Shown in pieces: positions 45,784-54,147 of a DNA stretch of 64,000 nt. The stretch lies in NCBI RefSeq assembly GCF_044502415.1, contig NZ_CP172402.1. One strand, given 5' to 3'. The notes under the pieces were generated by a model. It had not been told where the DNA came from, made no database searches, and saw only the letters and a list, made by a program, of their open reading frames with translations. Origin of the DNA: Haloimpatiens lingqiaonensis. Lineage in GTDB: Bacteria; Bacillota; Clostridia; Clostridiales; Clostridiaceae. The position numbers were made by a program, and so were the translations under genes. Each line of letters opens with the position of its first letter. Position 1 is the stretch's first letter.

Positions 45784-46596
45784 TTAGTTCTTGGCGTTGT
45801 TGTAAGAGAGTACTGCATTAAGTTCTCCGCCAATCAATATTATAACTGAAGTTATATAAAGCCATAAAATTATCACTATAACTGCTCCTATACTTCCATA
45901 TACTCTAGAATAATTATTAAAATTGTTCACATAATAAGAAAATAACAAGGAGGATATTAACCATCCTAAAGCAGTAAAAGTAGCTCCTGGCATTACTTCC
46001 TTCCATCCCATTCTTTTACTTGGTATAAAGTGATACATCGCTGCAAAAGCAAATATCATAAATACAACCATTATTACATATCTAAGAGAATTCCAAAAAT
46101 AAAAAAAGTTATTTGTAAGATTAAACCATCTATATATGTAGCCTCCTAATATATCTCCAAATATTATCAATAAAAATGCACTCATAATAATTAAAATTAG
46201 TCCAAAAATACATAAAACTGATATACCAAATACTCTCCAGTAAGGCCTTTTTTCTTCTTCGTCATAGGCTCTGTTTAATCCTCTTATTACCGCTCTAAAT
46301 CCTGTAGATGCTGCCCATATAGTACCTATTAAACCAAAAGATAACAAATTCCCTTGCCTATAATCTACTACTTCTATAACTGTAGATTTTATTAGTTCAA
46401 AGGCATTTGTAGGTAATATAAGTTGTATACTGGATAATATATCCGCACTATTCACAGAGCTATATCCCACTATAGTTAATAAAAATATTAAAAATGGAAA
46501 AAAAGATAATATGAATCCATATGCCAATTGTGCCCCCAATGCAAATACATCATCATCTATTATTCTTTTTATAAGCAAAGTTATATCTTCTAACAA
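45784..46596 (-). CDS. YihY/BrkB-family membrane protein
   Basis: Integral inner-membrane protein with six predicted helices over 270 residues. Family landmarks are LAYGFILSFFPFLIFLLT near the N terminus, GTIWAASTGFRAVIRGLNRAY and the C-terminal YGSIGAVIVIILWLYI. Once called ribonuclease BN, the family is now viewed as membrane proteins of unknown function. It starts at TTG 46596 with AAAGGAAG upstream; no ATG is close. The stop codon abuts a heptamer array. Confidence 0.88.
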   Translation of the reverse strand: MLEDITLLIKRIIDDDVFALGAQLAYGFILSFFPFLIFLLTIVGYSSVNSADILSSIQLILPTNAFELIKSTVIEVVDYRQGNLLSFGLIGTIWAASTGFRAVIRGLNRAYDEEEKRPYWRVFGISVLCIFGLILIIMSAFLLIIFGDILGGYIYRWFNLTNNFFYFWNSLRYVIMVVFMIFAFAAMYHFIPSKRMGWKEVMPGATFTALGWLISSLLFSYYVNNFNNYSRVYGSIGAVIVIILWLYITSVIILIGGELNAVLSYNNAKN

Positions 46597-46716
46597 AATA
46601 ATCTTCCTTTCTATTTACTACATGAAATCGTTATTTAATTGAGATATATTTATTATAACCATTTTCCATTATATATTCAAATAATGGAATTTGTTTAGTA
46701 AATTTCCTAAAACTTA

Positions 46717-46745
46717 TTGACTTAATAGGTAATAAATGATAAATT
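46717..46745 (+). promoter_or_regulatory. Promoter of the GntR/ABC operon
   Basis: TTGACT (46717-46722), 17-bp spacer, TAAATT (46740-46745). The -35 is near consensus and the -10 weak. The palindromic operator begins 4 bp downstream, covering the expected transcription start. Confidence 0.5.
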
Positions 46746-46748
46746 ATA

Positions 46749-46773
46749 TGTGTACTATATAATATAGTACACA
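46749..46773. promoter_or_regulatory. Palindromic operator, probable GntR (YtrA-type) site
   Basis: A 25-bp palindrome with 12-nt arms (TGTGTACTATAT and its complement) around a single central base. It contains the TACTAT...ATAGTA symmetry often seen at YtrA-group operators. It is 31 bp upstream of the regulator start, suggesting autorepression. Confidence 0.7.
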
Positions 46774-46804
46774 TAATACACATTCGTATTTAGGAGGTGA
46801 GATT

Positions 46805-47176
46805 TTGATTGAAATCAATAGCAAAAGTAGTACACCCATATATGAGCAAATAATCAATGAAATAAAAGAGTGTATTTTAAAAGGCATATTAAAGCCTGGA
46901 GACAAGTTGCCTTCCGTACGAGAGCTTTCTACCATGATTACTGCCAATCCAAATACAGTGGCTAAGGCGTATAAAGAATTGGAAAGGAGTAAAACCATAG
47001 AAGTTATACGGGGAAAAGGAACTTTCGTAGCAGAAAACTACACTCCTTCACCCACAGATGATAAATTAGAAGAATTAAAGGAACTTATGAAAAAGATAGT
47101 GATAGAAGCTCATTACATGGGTTTAGACAAAAACTATTTATCAAATCTTTTAAATGATATATATAATGAATTTTAG
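46805..47176 (+). CDS. GntR-family repressor, YtrA subgroup
   Basis: Short GntR regulator of 123 residues. The N-terminal winged helix is clear (PIYEQIINEIKECILKG, KLPSVRELSTMITANPNTVAKAYKELE, RGKGTFVA). It has only a short dimerising C-terminal tail, as in YtrA proteins that control adjacent ABC exporters. It starts at TTG 46805, decided by AGGAGGTGA 7 nt upstream. It is first in an operon with an ATPase and a permease, and probably represses it through the upstream palindrome until a wall-active compound or stress lifts repression (inferred from the family). Confidence 0.9.
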   Translation: MIEINSKSSTPIYEQIINEIKECILKGILKPGDKLPSVRELSTMITANPNTVAKAYKELERSKTIEVIRGKGTFVAENYTPSPTDDKLEELKELMKKIVIEAHYMGLDKNYLSNLLNDIYNEF

Positions 47177-47187
47177 GGGGTGTACTC

Positions 47188-48090
47188 GTGATAGAAATAA
47201 CTAATCTTTATAAAAACATAGGAGAAAATAAAATATTAAAAAATATAAATTTGAAGGTTCCAAAAGGAAGTATATTTGGTCTTATTGGGGAAAACGGTGC
47301 TGGTAAAACCACTTTGATTAAATGCTTAACGGGTATCTATCAGGTTGACAGTGGTGCTGTCCTTATAGATAATAAGGATGTTTTTGAAAATGTAGAAGTT
47401 AAAAGTTGTATTGGATATGTTTCCGATGAAAATTCCCTTTTATCTTATTTTAAAGTAAAAGAACTCTTGGACTTTTACAATATGACTTATACCAAATTTT
47501 CTATAGAAAAGTTTAACAAGCTAAATAATATATTCAAAATACCTATAGAAAAAAGGATAAGAGAACTTTCTAAGGGAATGAAAACTAAAGTTTCTTTAAT
47601 GCTTAGTTTAAGTATTAATCCTAAGGTTGTAATTTTAGATGAGCCTACCACCGGCTTAGATCCAGTGGCTAAAAAAAATTTTATGAATATACTTATGGAT
47701 GAAGTGGCTGAAAATGAAACTACAGTATTTATATCTTCTCACAATCTAGCTGATATAGAAAGGATTTGTGACAGCATTGCTCTAATAAAAAATGGTGAAA
47801 TTATAGTATCTTCATCCCTAGATAACATTAAAGAAAAAACAAGAAAGATTCAAATAATATTCAAAGATAGTGAAAAAGCTATTAATTCTATAAAAAATTG
47901 GAATAGTATTTTGAATTTTAAAAATATAGGTAGAGTTTATTATTTGGTAACTAATGATTTTTCTCAAAAGTTCCAAGATGATTTAGAAAACCTAGGTGTA
48001 GAATTTATGGAATTTTTAGATTTAGACTTAGAAGAAATATTCATATGTTCAGTGGAGGATGGTGATAAAAATGAAATTCAAGCTAAATAA
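47188..48090 (+). CDS. ABC transporter ATP-binding protein
   Basis: ATPase of a BcrA/YtrB-like exporter, 300 residues. Walker A GENGAGKTTLIK near 37-48, Q-loop region CIGYVSDENSL, a variant signature ELSKGMKTKVSL (LSKGM in place of LSGGQ, common in this subfamily), Walker B VVILDEPTTGLDP and H-loop FISSHNL are present. The C-terminal extension (about 215-300) is typical of the subfamily. It starts at GTG 47188 behind GGGGGTG, 11 bp after the regulator gene. Its 3' end overlaps the permease start. Confidence 0.92.
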   Translation: MIEITNLYKNIGENKILKNINLKVPKGSIFGLIGENGAGKTTLIKCLTGIYQVDSGAVLIDNKDVFENVEVKSCIGYVSDENSLLSYFKVKELLDFYNMTYTKFSIEKFNKLNNIFKIPIEKRIRELSKGMKTKVSLMLSLSINPKVVILDEPTTGLDPVAKKNFMNILMDEVAENETTVFISSHNLADIERICDSIALIKNGEIIVSSSLDNIKEKTRKIQIIFKDSEKAINSIKNWNSILNFKNIGRVYYLVTNDFSQKFQDDLENLGVEFMEFLDLDLEEIFICSVEDGDKNEIQAK

Positions 48091-49132
48091 ATCACTGTTA
48101 TATAAGGATTGGAAAACTACCAAATGGGTGGCTATGCTCATGTTATTTTGCATATTATACACTAAACTTTTCAAACTTATGTCTGCATTAAACTTACAGA
48201 AATCATATTTAACACAGCATGGCCAAATGCTTGCCGTAAGATGGTTTAATAACTCATTATTGTATGGTTCTTTATACTTTGCAGCTATGACAGCTCTTGT
48301 ATGCCTATTGAGTTTAGCTTTATTTTTAAATGAAAAAAGCACTCAATCCTATGGTTTAATTTTTTCAATGCCTTTTACTAAAAAAGATATTATTAAAAAT
48401 AAATGGTTCTTAGGTATTGTTATTATAATTGGAAGTTTTCTTATAAATGCCTTGTTGATATCTTTGTTTTATCTAGCTAATTTAAAATGGATAGATACTT
48501 CTTTAAACCCATTTTCCGATATATTAAAATGGCTTCTTATGGATTCTACTGTGTATATACTACTTTTTACTATATTCTTATTCTTTCAAACTATTATGGG
48601 AAATGTTATATTTTCTAGTATTACATGTGCACTAACTCTCTTAGTACCTAGATTTTTAATATTAATAATATCTGATATACTTACAATTTCTTTTAACCTT
48701 GCTTATGACAGTAAACTACTTGTTAAACTTAATGATATAGGAAATTATTTATATATATACAGCTACAATTTTCCTAATTCCCAATGGTATAACACCAATG
48801 CTAAAAATGCATGTGATGTATACCAAATCCTCTCATACCCAAATTTATCATTAAAACTATTAATATGTTGGATTTTAATTATTCTATTCTCTGCATTATC
48901 TTTATATTGTTTTTCTAATAGAAAATTAGAGTTCAATAATAAAATAATATGTAACTCAAAATTAGAAACAGTTTTTAAATGGTGTGTTTCCATATGTGCT
49001 GGACTTATGATAGGTGCTTTTGTAGGACTTGGTTATTTTAATGAAAATATATTTGTGTTCTCCTTATCTGCAATTTTAGCTGCCATGGTTGCATATTATA
49101 TATTGAATAAAATTATCAACGTAATGGCATAA
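48071..49132 (+). CDS. ABC-2 type permease
   Basis: Membrane partner of the preceding ATPase. About eight hydrophobic helices, with the first near residues 20-40, a cluster around 70-200 and a final pair at 290-350. No lipobox or extracellular domain is seen. The frame opens at ATG 48059; ATG 48071 (MKFKLNKSLLYKDWK) is closer to the typical amphipathic start of such permeases. The transported substrate is unknown; lantibiotic or bacitracin-type resistance is common in this class but cannot be read from the sequence. Confidence 0.82.
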   Translation: MKFKLNKSLLYKDWKTTKWVAMLMLFCILYTKLFKLMSALNLQKSYLTQHGQMLAVRWFNNSLLYGSLYFAAMTALVCLLSLALFLNEKSTQSYGLIFSMPFTKKDIIKNKWFLGIVIIIGSFLINALLISLFYLANLKWIDTSLNPFSDILKWLLMDSTVYILLFTIFLFFQTIMGNVIFSSITCALTLLVPRFLILIISDILTISFNLAYDSKLLVKLNDIGNYLYIYSYNFPNSQWYNTNAKNACDVYQILSYPNLSLKLLICWILIILFSALSLYCFSNRKLEFNNKIICNSKLETVFKWCVSICAGLMIGAFVGLGYFNENIFVFSLSAILAAMVAYYILNKIINVMA

Positions 49133-49141
49133 TGTGTTAAA

Positions 49142-49182
49142 AAAGATGGAGTGCTTTATGCATTTTAAATCACTCCATCTTT
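49142..49182. terminator. Bidirectional terminator between ABC operon and galU
   Basis: A 12-bp stem AAAGATGGAGTG / CACTCCATCTTT with a 17-nt loop. A-runs and T-runs flank it on both sides, serving the convergent permease (+) and galU (-) genes. Confidence 0.85.
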
Positions 49183-49196
49183 CCTAATAATAAAGC

Positions 49197-50111
49197 TTAC
49201 TCTTCCTTACTATTTATCGTTTCTTCATAAATCTCTTTAAATTTAGGATTATCCTTTATGCTCAATAAATATTTCATAAAATCAGCTTTTAATTCATCTC
49301 TCTTTAATGCATACTCCACTGTAGCTTCTAAAAATCCTAGCTTATCTCCTACGTCATATCTTCTTCCCTCAAAATTATAAGCATACATAGCTTCTTCTTT
49401 CACAAGAGTTTTTAGGGCATCGGTAAGCTGTATTTCGCCGCCTTTACCTGGTGTCGTATTCTGTAATATGTCAAAAATTCTAGGAGTTATTATATATCTC
49501 CCTAATATAGCTACATTAGATGGTGCCTCTTCTTTTTTAGGTTTTTCAATTAAATCCTTTACTTTGTAAACTCTATCTTCTATATGCATTCCTTTTACTA
49601 TACCATATTTTGATACGTCATTATAATCTACTTCCTGCACTCCTAAAATAGTTGTTTTATACTCGTTATAGCAATCTATAAGTTGTTTTAGACATGGTTT
49701 ATTGCTATCCACCACATCGTCTCCAAGCATAACTGCAAAAGGCTCATTGCCTACAAAAGTTCTAGCACAGTTTATTGCATGGCCTAATCCCTTAGGTTCT
49801 TTCTGTCTTATATAATATATATTCACCATGTTAGTTATGTCTCTAACCATCTCTAGCATTTCGTCTTTACCTTTTTTCTCTAATTCGTTCTCCAATTCCA
49901 CGGATTTATCGAAGTGATCCTCTATGGCTCTTTTATTACGTCCAGTTATTATTAGTATTTCTTCTATACCAGAAGCCACCGCTTCTTCTATTATGTATTG
50001 AATAGTAGGCTTATCTACTATAGGAAGCATTTCCTTAGGTTGTGCCTTTGTGGCAGGCAAAAATCTAGTACCCAGTCCCGCTGCGGGAATTATAGCTTTT
50101 TTTACTTTCAT
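49197..50111 (-). CDS. galU: UTP--glucose-1-phosphate uridylyltransferase
   Basis: Makes UDP-glucose from UTP and glucose 1-phosphate for glycolipids, polysaccharides and wall polymers. 304 residues. The nucleotide-binding loop AAGLGTRFLPATKAQPKEM is at residues 10-28. VMLGDDVVD gives the metal aspartate region, and the catalytic lysine lies in VKDLIEKPKKEE. AAGGAGGATG precedes the ATG. It is monocistronic, ending at a bidirectional terminator. Confidence 0.96.
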   Translation of the reverse strand: MKVKKAIIPAAGLGTRFLPATKAQPKEMLPIVDKPTIQYIIEEAVASGIEEILIITGRNKRAIEDHFDKSVELENELEKKGKDEMLEMVRDITNMVNIYYIRQKEPKGLGHAINCARTFVGNEPFAVMLGDDVVDSNKPCLKQLIDCYNEYKTTILGVQEVDYNDVSKYGIVKGMHIEDRVYKVKDLIEKPKKEEAPSNVAILGRYIITPRIFDILQNTTPGKGGEIQLTDALKTLVKEEAMYAYNFEGRRYDVGDKLGFLEATVEYALKRDELKADFMKYLLSIKDNPKFKEIYEETINSKEE

Positions 50112-50270
50112 GTAAATTCATCCTCCTTAGTCCTATAGTTTTTGCTATAGTTTTTATTTTACATATGTAATTACCACATAATTCTATTTTACCACATTTA
50201 CGGATTTTTAACATATAGCTATCTAATAATGTAATTATATTTGTATCTGCAATTGATAATCTATAATTCA

Positions 50271-50360
50271 ACTTTCTCAGGTAAAAAATATAAAATCTGC
50301 AGGTAAGTAAAAGGTAAGAGGTAAGAAGTAAGCGTTAAAGATAAAACCCTCAGTAATTTA
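50271..50360. repeat. Second copy of the dispersed heptamer-containing repeat
   Basis: About 90 bp with clear similarity to 37871-37970: shared TTCAACTTTC, AAAAAATATAAAAT and a run of GTAA-ending heptamers followed by a GTTAAAG-ATAAAAC-type block. It lies in the galU-glmM spacer (50112-50463), which otherwise has only A/T-rich sequence and no ORF. Confidence 0.75.
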
Positions 50361-50463
50361 TGTTCAATGTATAAATGCTGAAAAATCAATAAAACCTTCA
50401 ATCTTCATCTATATTTTTACTATACATGAACTACTTTATACATACGCTTTTATATGCAAAAAA

Positions 50464-50497
50464 CAGGATACTTAAACATCTGCTTTTAAGTATCCTG
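50464..50497 (-). terminator. Rho-independent terminator after glmM
   Basis: A 13-bp stem CAGGATACTTAAA / TTTAAGTATCCTG, followed on the minus strand by TTTTTTGC. The glmM stop is about 60 bp upstream. Confidence 0.9.
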
Positions 50498-50559
50498 CTA
50501 TTACACTCTTTTTCCACTTACCCATAGTTAAATGGTACTTCTTGGTTGAAATTTATATA

Positions 50560-51909
50560 TTAATTATTTGCTTTTTCTTCTATTAACTTAGCAAGATTAT
50601 GTGCAAGTTCATCTAATTCCTTTTGATTCTTACCCTCAAGCATAACTCTTACAAGTGGTTCTGTTCCAGAAGGTCTTATAAGTACTCTGCCACATCCATG
50701 TAATTTTTCTTCTATAGCCTTTATTTCATCTATTATATCCTGGTCTTCATTATATATATTCTTTTTGTTATTTGGCACTGTAGCATTAACTAATACCTGT
50801 GGAAGTTCTGTCATAGCTGAAGCTAATTCTGAAAGAGATTTTCCACTTTCTTTAACTATTTTTGAAATTTGAAGTCCTGTTACAAGACCATCTCCTGTAG
50901 TATTGTAATCTAAAAATATAATATGTCCTGATTGCTCTCCACCTAGTTTATAGCCTTCTTTAAGCATTTCTTCTAACACATATCTATCTCCAACTTTAGT
51001 TTTAACTGTAGATATATTAGCTTCTTTTAATGCTATATCCAATCCTAGATTACTCATTACTGTTACTACCACTACATCGTTGTCTAATTTTCTTTGCTCT
51101 TTTAGATACTTTCCACAGATAGCCATTATGAAATCTCCATTTATAAGATTTCCTTTTTCATCCACTGCAAGACATCTGTCCGCATCACCATCGAAAGCAA
51201 GTCCTAAGTCACAACCCTTTCTAACTACATAATCCATAAGTTCTTCTGGATGAGTTGAGCCACAGTTTTTATTTATATTAACTCCATCTGGATCGTTGTT
51301 TATAACCACAACTTCTGCACCTAATTCTCTAAAAGTTTCTACAGCTGTTTGGAAAGATGCTCCATTAGCACAATCCAATGCTATCTTCATTCCTTTTAAA
51401 TCTCCATCTATAGTAGCTTTTGCAAATTCTATATAATCTTCTAAAGCAGATTCCTCTACTATTTTTCTTCCTAAATTTTCTCCAGTAGGAAGTGGTACTC
51501 CCTCCATATTATTTTCTATAATAGCTTGAATTCTGTCTTCTAATTCATCCTTAAGTTTATATCCATTTCTATTGAAGAATTTTATTCCGTTGTATTCTAC
51601 TGGGTTATGTGATGCTGATATCATTACCCCCGCATCTGCTTTATATTGTCTTGTTAAATAAGCTATAGCTGGTGTTGGCACGATACCCACACATATTGCC
51701 TCCGCTCCTACAGATAGTATTCCAGCTACTAAAGCAGCTTCTAGCATGTCACCAGATATTCTAGTATCCATTCCTACTAATATCTTAGGCTTGTGAGCTC
51801 CCTCAGTTAAAACATACGCTCCAGCTCTGCCTAATTTGTATGCTAGTTCTGCTGTAAGTTCGCTATTAGCAATCCCTCTTACACCATCTGTTCCAAACAT
51901 TCTACCCAT
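50560..51909 (-). CDS. glmM: Phosphoglucosamine mutase
   Basis: Converts glucosamine 6-phosphate to glucosamine 1-phosphate on the way to UDP-GlcNAc. The phosphoserine is Ser100 in the SASHNP motif. The metal loop is FDGDADR near 241, sugar recognition GGEQSGH, and the C-terminal phosphate-binding RPSGTEPLVRVM. Length is 449, as expected. GGAGGAAG precedes the ATG. In Bacillus glmM follows cdaA-cdaR; here cdaR is about 11 kb away, with the branched-chain-acid cassette and an IS between. It has its own promoter and a terminator. Confidence 0.97.
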   Translation of the reverse strand: MGRMFGTDGVRGIANSELTAELAYKLGRAGAYVLTEGAHKPKILVGMDTRISGDMLEAALVAGILSVGAEAICVGIVPTPAIAYLTRQYKADAGVMISASHNPVEYNGIKFFNRNGYKLKDELEDRIQAIIENNMEGVPLPTGENLGRKIVEESALEDYIEFAKATIDGDLKGMKIALDCANGASFQTAVETFRELGAEVVVINNDPDGVNINKNCGSTHPEELMDYVVRKGCDLGLAFDGDADRCLAVDEKGNLINGDFIMAICGKYLKEQRKLDNDVVVVTVMSNLGLDIALKEANISTVKTKVGDRYVLEEMLKEGYKLGGEQSGHIIFLDYNTTGDGLVTGLQISKIVKESGKSLSELASAMTELPQVLVNATVPNNKKNIYNEDQDIIDEIKAIEEKLHGCGRVLIRPSGTEPLVRVMLEGKNQKELDELAHNLAKLIEEKANN

Positions 51910-51972
51910 TTTTCTTCCTCCACTCTTTACAAAATGTATAAATTAGTAAACTATATTTTTAAGCATAACTTT

Positions 51973-52001
51973 ATTATATTATACTTATAAATTTATAACA
52001 A
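51973..52001 (-). promoter_or_regulatory. Sigma-A promoter for glmM
   Basis: On the minus strand TTGTTA (52001-51996), 17-bp spacer, perfect TATAAT (51978-51973). The start of transcription would be about 55 bp before the glmM ATG. The left end of the IS is 18 bp upstream of the -35. Confidence 0.75.
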
Positions 52002-52018
52002 CTATTTATACCTATCTA

Positions 52019-53628
52019 CAGAGATTTAGCACCTAAATTCCAGTAAAAATTTTATTTTTACTGGAATTGTATCTTTTTACACTTACTTAAAGGGCTGGTA
52101 AGCCCGCAGACCGTTAGGTCGCAAAAATAATTACACTATCCCCTACCCCAAGAAATCTTTAAAATCAATTTCCAGTTTTATATTTGATTAAGTTTTTACA
52201 AATAGTGGGTTATGCCAACCATTTTCTATAATAAATCTTTCATCTCTTATATCTTCAATAACATCTATTTGGAGCATATATTTCTTTCTAAAATTTCTTA
52301 TACACCTAAAAAAATATAATTGCATTAGATTAAATGCTATTATTATAAACATTAATACTGTTTCTATGCCCGTAGGGCTATGAAGAAAACAATGATTCAA
52401 ATGCCATTCTGTTTTTAACTGATGAAAAGCATTATTTTCAATGTCCCACCTTTTATGCATTATTTCCCATAAAGTTTCTACCGACGTTAATTTATCCGTC
52501 GTTATAATCCATGACTCTTTAATTTCCATTTTATCTCCATTATATATTTCTTCTATAAACTTTATAAACCTTACTTTTATTTCTGAATCAGCCATTTCAA
52601 AATTATCTTCATCCCAAGCTTTTATCTTTAAATAATTTTTATTTTTTTTATTAACTATCCATTCTTTATCTGCCTCACGGCACTTAAATAAAGCTAGTGC
52701 ATCTTTTACAATATGAAGTCGTTCATCTTTAACCCTTACTACTGCATTCATTCCTATAGAGAGTACTTCTTTAATCCAAGTAGACTTACAATATAAAGCG
52801 TCAGCAACTATAATATCTGCAAAATGATGATACTCTTTATAAAGTCTTCTGATTAGTCTTTTGCCACCTGTAGTTTCCCCCTCATCCTTATCTGAACTGT
52901 CCTTTTTAGGCTCAAGCATCTCTTGCCCTAAAATAATGTGTGGATCAGAACCTACGGTTGTACATACTACTGTTCTATGAAAATAATGAGTAGTTCCATT
53001 TTTATCAACTCTTGTAAGGCATTTATCACAACACTTTTTAGTGCTTTCAAATAGCTCTACACCGTCTATGGCAACTACTTTTAATTTATCTATAGTACCA
53101 TTTCTAAATACTTTATTTTTTACAATGGTTTTTATTATATGTTTATGAATTTCTTTTAATCCATCTAAATCAAAATCACTTAAGGAGCGCCTAACGGCAT
53201 CAATGCGTGGCATTTTAGTTTTTTTAGGTATTACTTTTTTAAACTTGCCTTTTTTAAGCCAATGTTCTAATCTATTGAAACTTCTTATCTGAAGCATAAA
53301 TCCAAATAACACCACGAAGGTAATTGTTGAAATTTTTACATCAGATTTTATTCTTTTATCTTTTAAGTTATTGATTTTTTCACCTATATCGTATACCTTA
53401 TTAATATAAGTAAGTAATTGTTTTAAATAACTTTTACTCATTTTATCAGCATCCTTTTTAAGTTGGTTTCTTGTCAAAACTATTATAAAAAGGATGCTTT
53501 TATTATGCAAATTTTTTCTCTAAAATTTCCAGCAAAAATCAGAATTTATGGTTTTTAACCTAACCCTCAATCATTCATTATAAATCAGCGGGCTCACGCC
53601 CCAAAAATTTTTAAGCGCTAAACTTCTG
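52019..53628 (-). mobile_element. Complete IS4-superfamily insertion sequence, 1,610 bp
   Basis: The ends are set by a perfect 9-bp direct repeat ACCTATCTA at 52010-52018 and 53629-53637. Just inside it are imperfect terminal inverted repeats of about 20 bp: CAGAGATTTAGCACCTAAAT at the left and CAGAAGTTTAGCGCTTAAAA at the right (read inward), 15 of 20 matching. It carries a single DDE transposase gene, oriented like glmM. The intact target duplication points to recent insertion. Confidence 0.88.
52188..53441 (-). CDS. DDE transposase of the insertion sequence
   Basis: Cut-and-paste transposase, 417 residues from the chosen start. The RNase H-like catalytic aspartates are in VVAIDGVELFE and DIIVADALYCK, and the glutamate in KRWDIENNAFHQLKTEW, whose spacing recalls the IS4 Y-R-E-K signature. 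Four cysteines in KKCCDKCL may bind metal. The frame is open from 53510, but ATG 53441 follows AAGGA and gives the more usual start MSKSYLKQLL. It shows no frameshift or truncation and may be active. Confidence 0.88.
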   Translation of the reverse strand: MSKSYLKQLLTYINKVYDIGEKINNLKDKRIKSDVKISTITFVVLFGFMLQIRSFNRLEHWLKKGKFKKVIPKKTKMPRIDAVRRSLSDFDLDGLKEIHKHIIKTIVKNKVFRNGTIDKLKVVAIDGVELFESTKKCCDKCLTRVDKNGTTHYFHRTVVCTTVGSDPHIILGQEMLEPKKDSSDKDEGETTGGKRLIRRLYKEYHHFADIIVADALYCKSTWIKEVLSIGMNAVVRVKDERLHIVKDALALFKCREADKEWIVNKKNKNYLKIKAWDEDNFEMADSEIKVRFIKFIEEIYNGDKMEIKESWIITTDKLTSVETLWEIMHKRWDIENNAFHQLKTEWHLNHCFLHSPTGIETVLMFIIIAFNLMQLYFFRCIRNFRKKYMLQIDVIEDIRDERFIIENGWHNPLFVKT

Positions 53629-53659
53629 ACCTATCTAGGCAATTGACAATAAAAAATCC

Positions 53660-53680
53660 CCAAACAAATTTAGTGTTTGG
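53660..53680 (-). terminator. Short hairpin after the DUF2089 gene
   Basis: Arms CCAAAC / GTTTGG with a 9-nt loop, followed on the minus strand by GGATTTTTTATTG. It is close behind the stop codon, so termination is plausible. Confidence 0.6.
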
Positions 53681-53689
53681 AGCTTTACA

Positions 53690-54019
53690 TTAAATATCCT
53701 CTGAGTTTATTATATTGGTTAATTCTTTTTTATCACACTTTATTTTTTTATCTACAGTATATCCCAATGCAGATATTACATCATCTAATTTAGCCCTAAC
53801 TGTTGGATAAGATATTCCCAGTTCTTTCTCAACATCTTTTATGTTTCCCCTGCATTTTAAGAAAACTTCTATAAAGTCTTCTTGTTCCTTATTTAAATAG
53901 GCAAATTTAGATAAATGAAATTCATTTTGTATTATAGTACCACAATTTTTACATTCCAATCGTGTCACCGAAAGATTATTATTACATACGGGACACCTAC
54001 TTATAACCTTGTGAAGCAT
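53690..54019 (-). CDS. DUF2089-type regulator: zinc ribbon plus HTH
   Basis: A 109-residue protein. The N-terminal zinc ribbon has two CxxC pairs (SRCPVCNNN and LECKNCGT). It is followed by a helix-turn-helix that resembles sigma-70 region 4 (DFIEVFLKCRGNIKDVEKELGISYPTVRAKLDDVI, split at turns). This matches the DUF2089 family, thought to be a small transcription factor. It lies downstream of the bactofilin-like gene with a 128-bp gap, so joint regulation is possible. Target unknown. Confidence 0.8.
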   Translation of the reverse strand: MLHKVISRCPVCNNNLSVTRLECKNCGTIIQNEFHLSKFAYLNKEQEDFIEVFLKCRGNIKDVEKELGISYPTVRAKLDDVISALGYTVDKKIKCDKKELTNIINSEDI

Positions 54020-54147
54020 ATACTCACTCCTTTCATTTTCTTTCAGCCTTTTATATTAACAAATATATCTATAATACCTTAATATATTTATTATATAGTT
54101 TTAAAGAAAAATTTCAAGTAAAAAATTTTATACCTATTATATATATT

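Noticed and set aside
50112..50560. glmS riboswitch/ribozyme near glmM
   Set aside because: glmS itself is not in the window, and the spacer after glmM contains only a terminator and a dispersed repeat.
52100..53600. The GGGCT...AGCCCGC-type similarity inside both IS flanks taken as the IS ends
   Set aside because: The match is weak. The outer CAGA(G/A)-type repeats next to the exact 9-bp duplication give much better boundaries.
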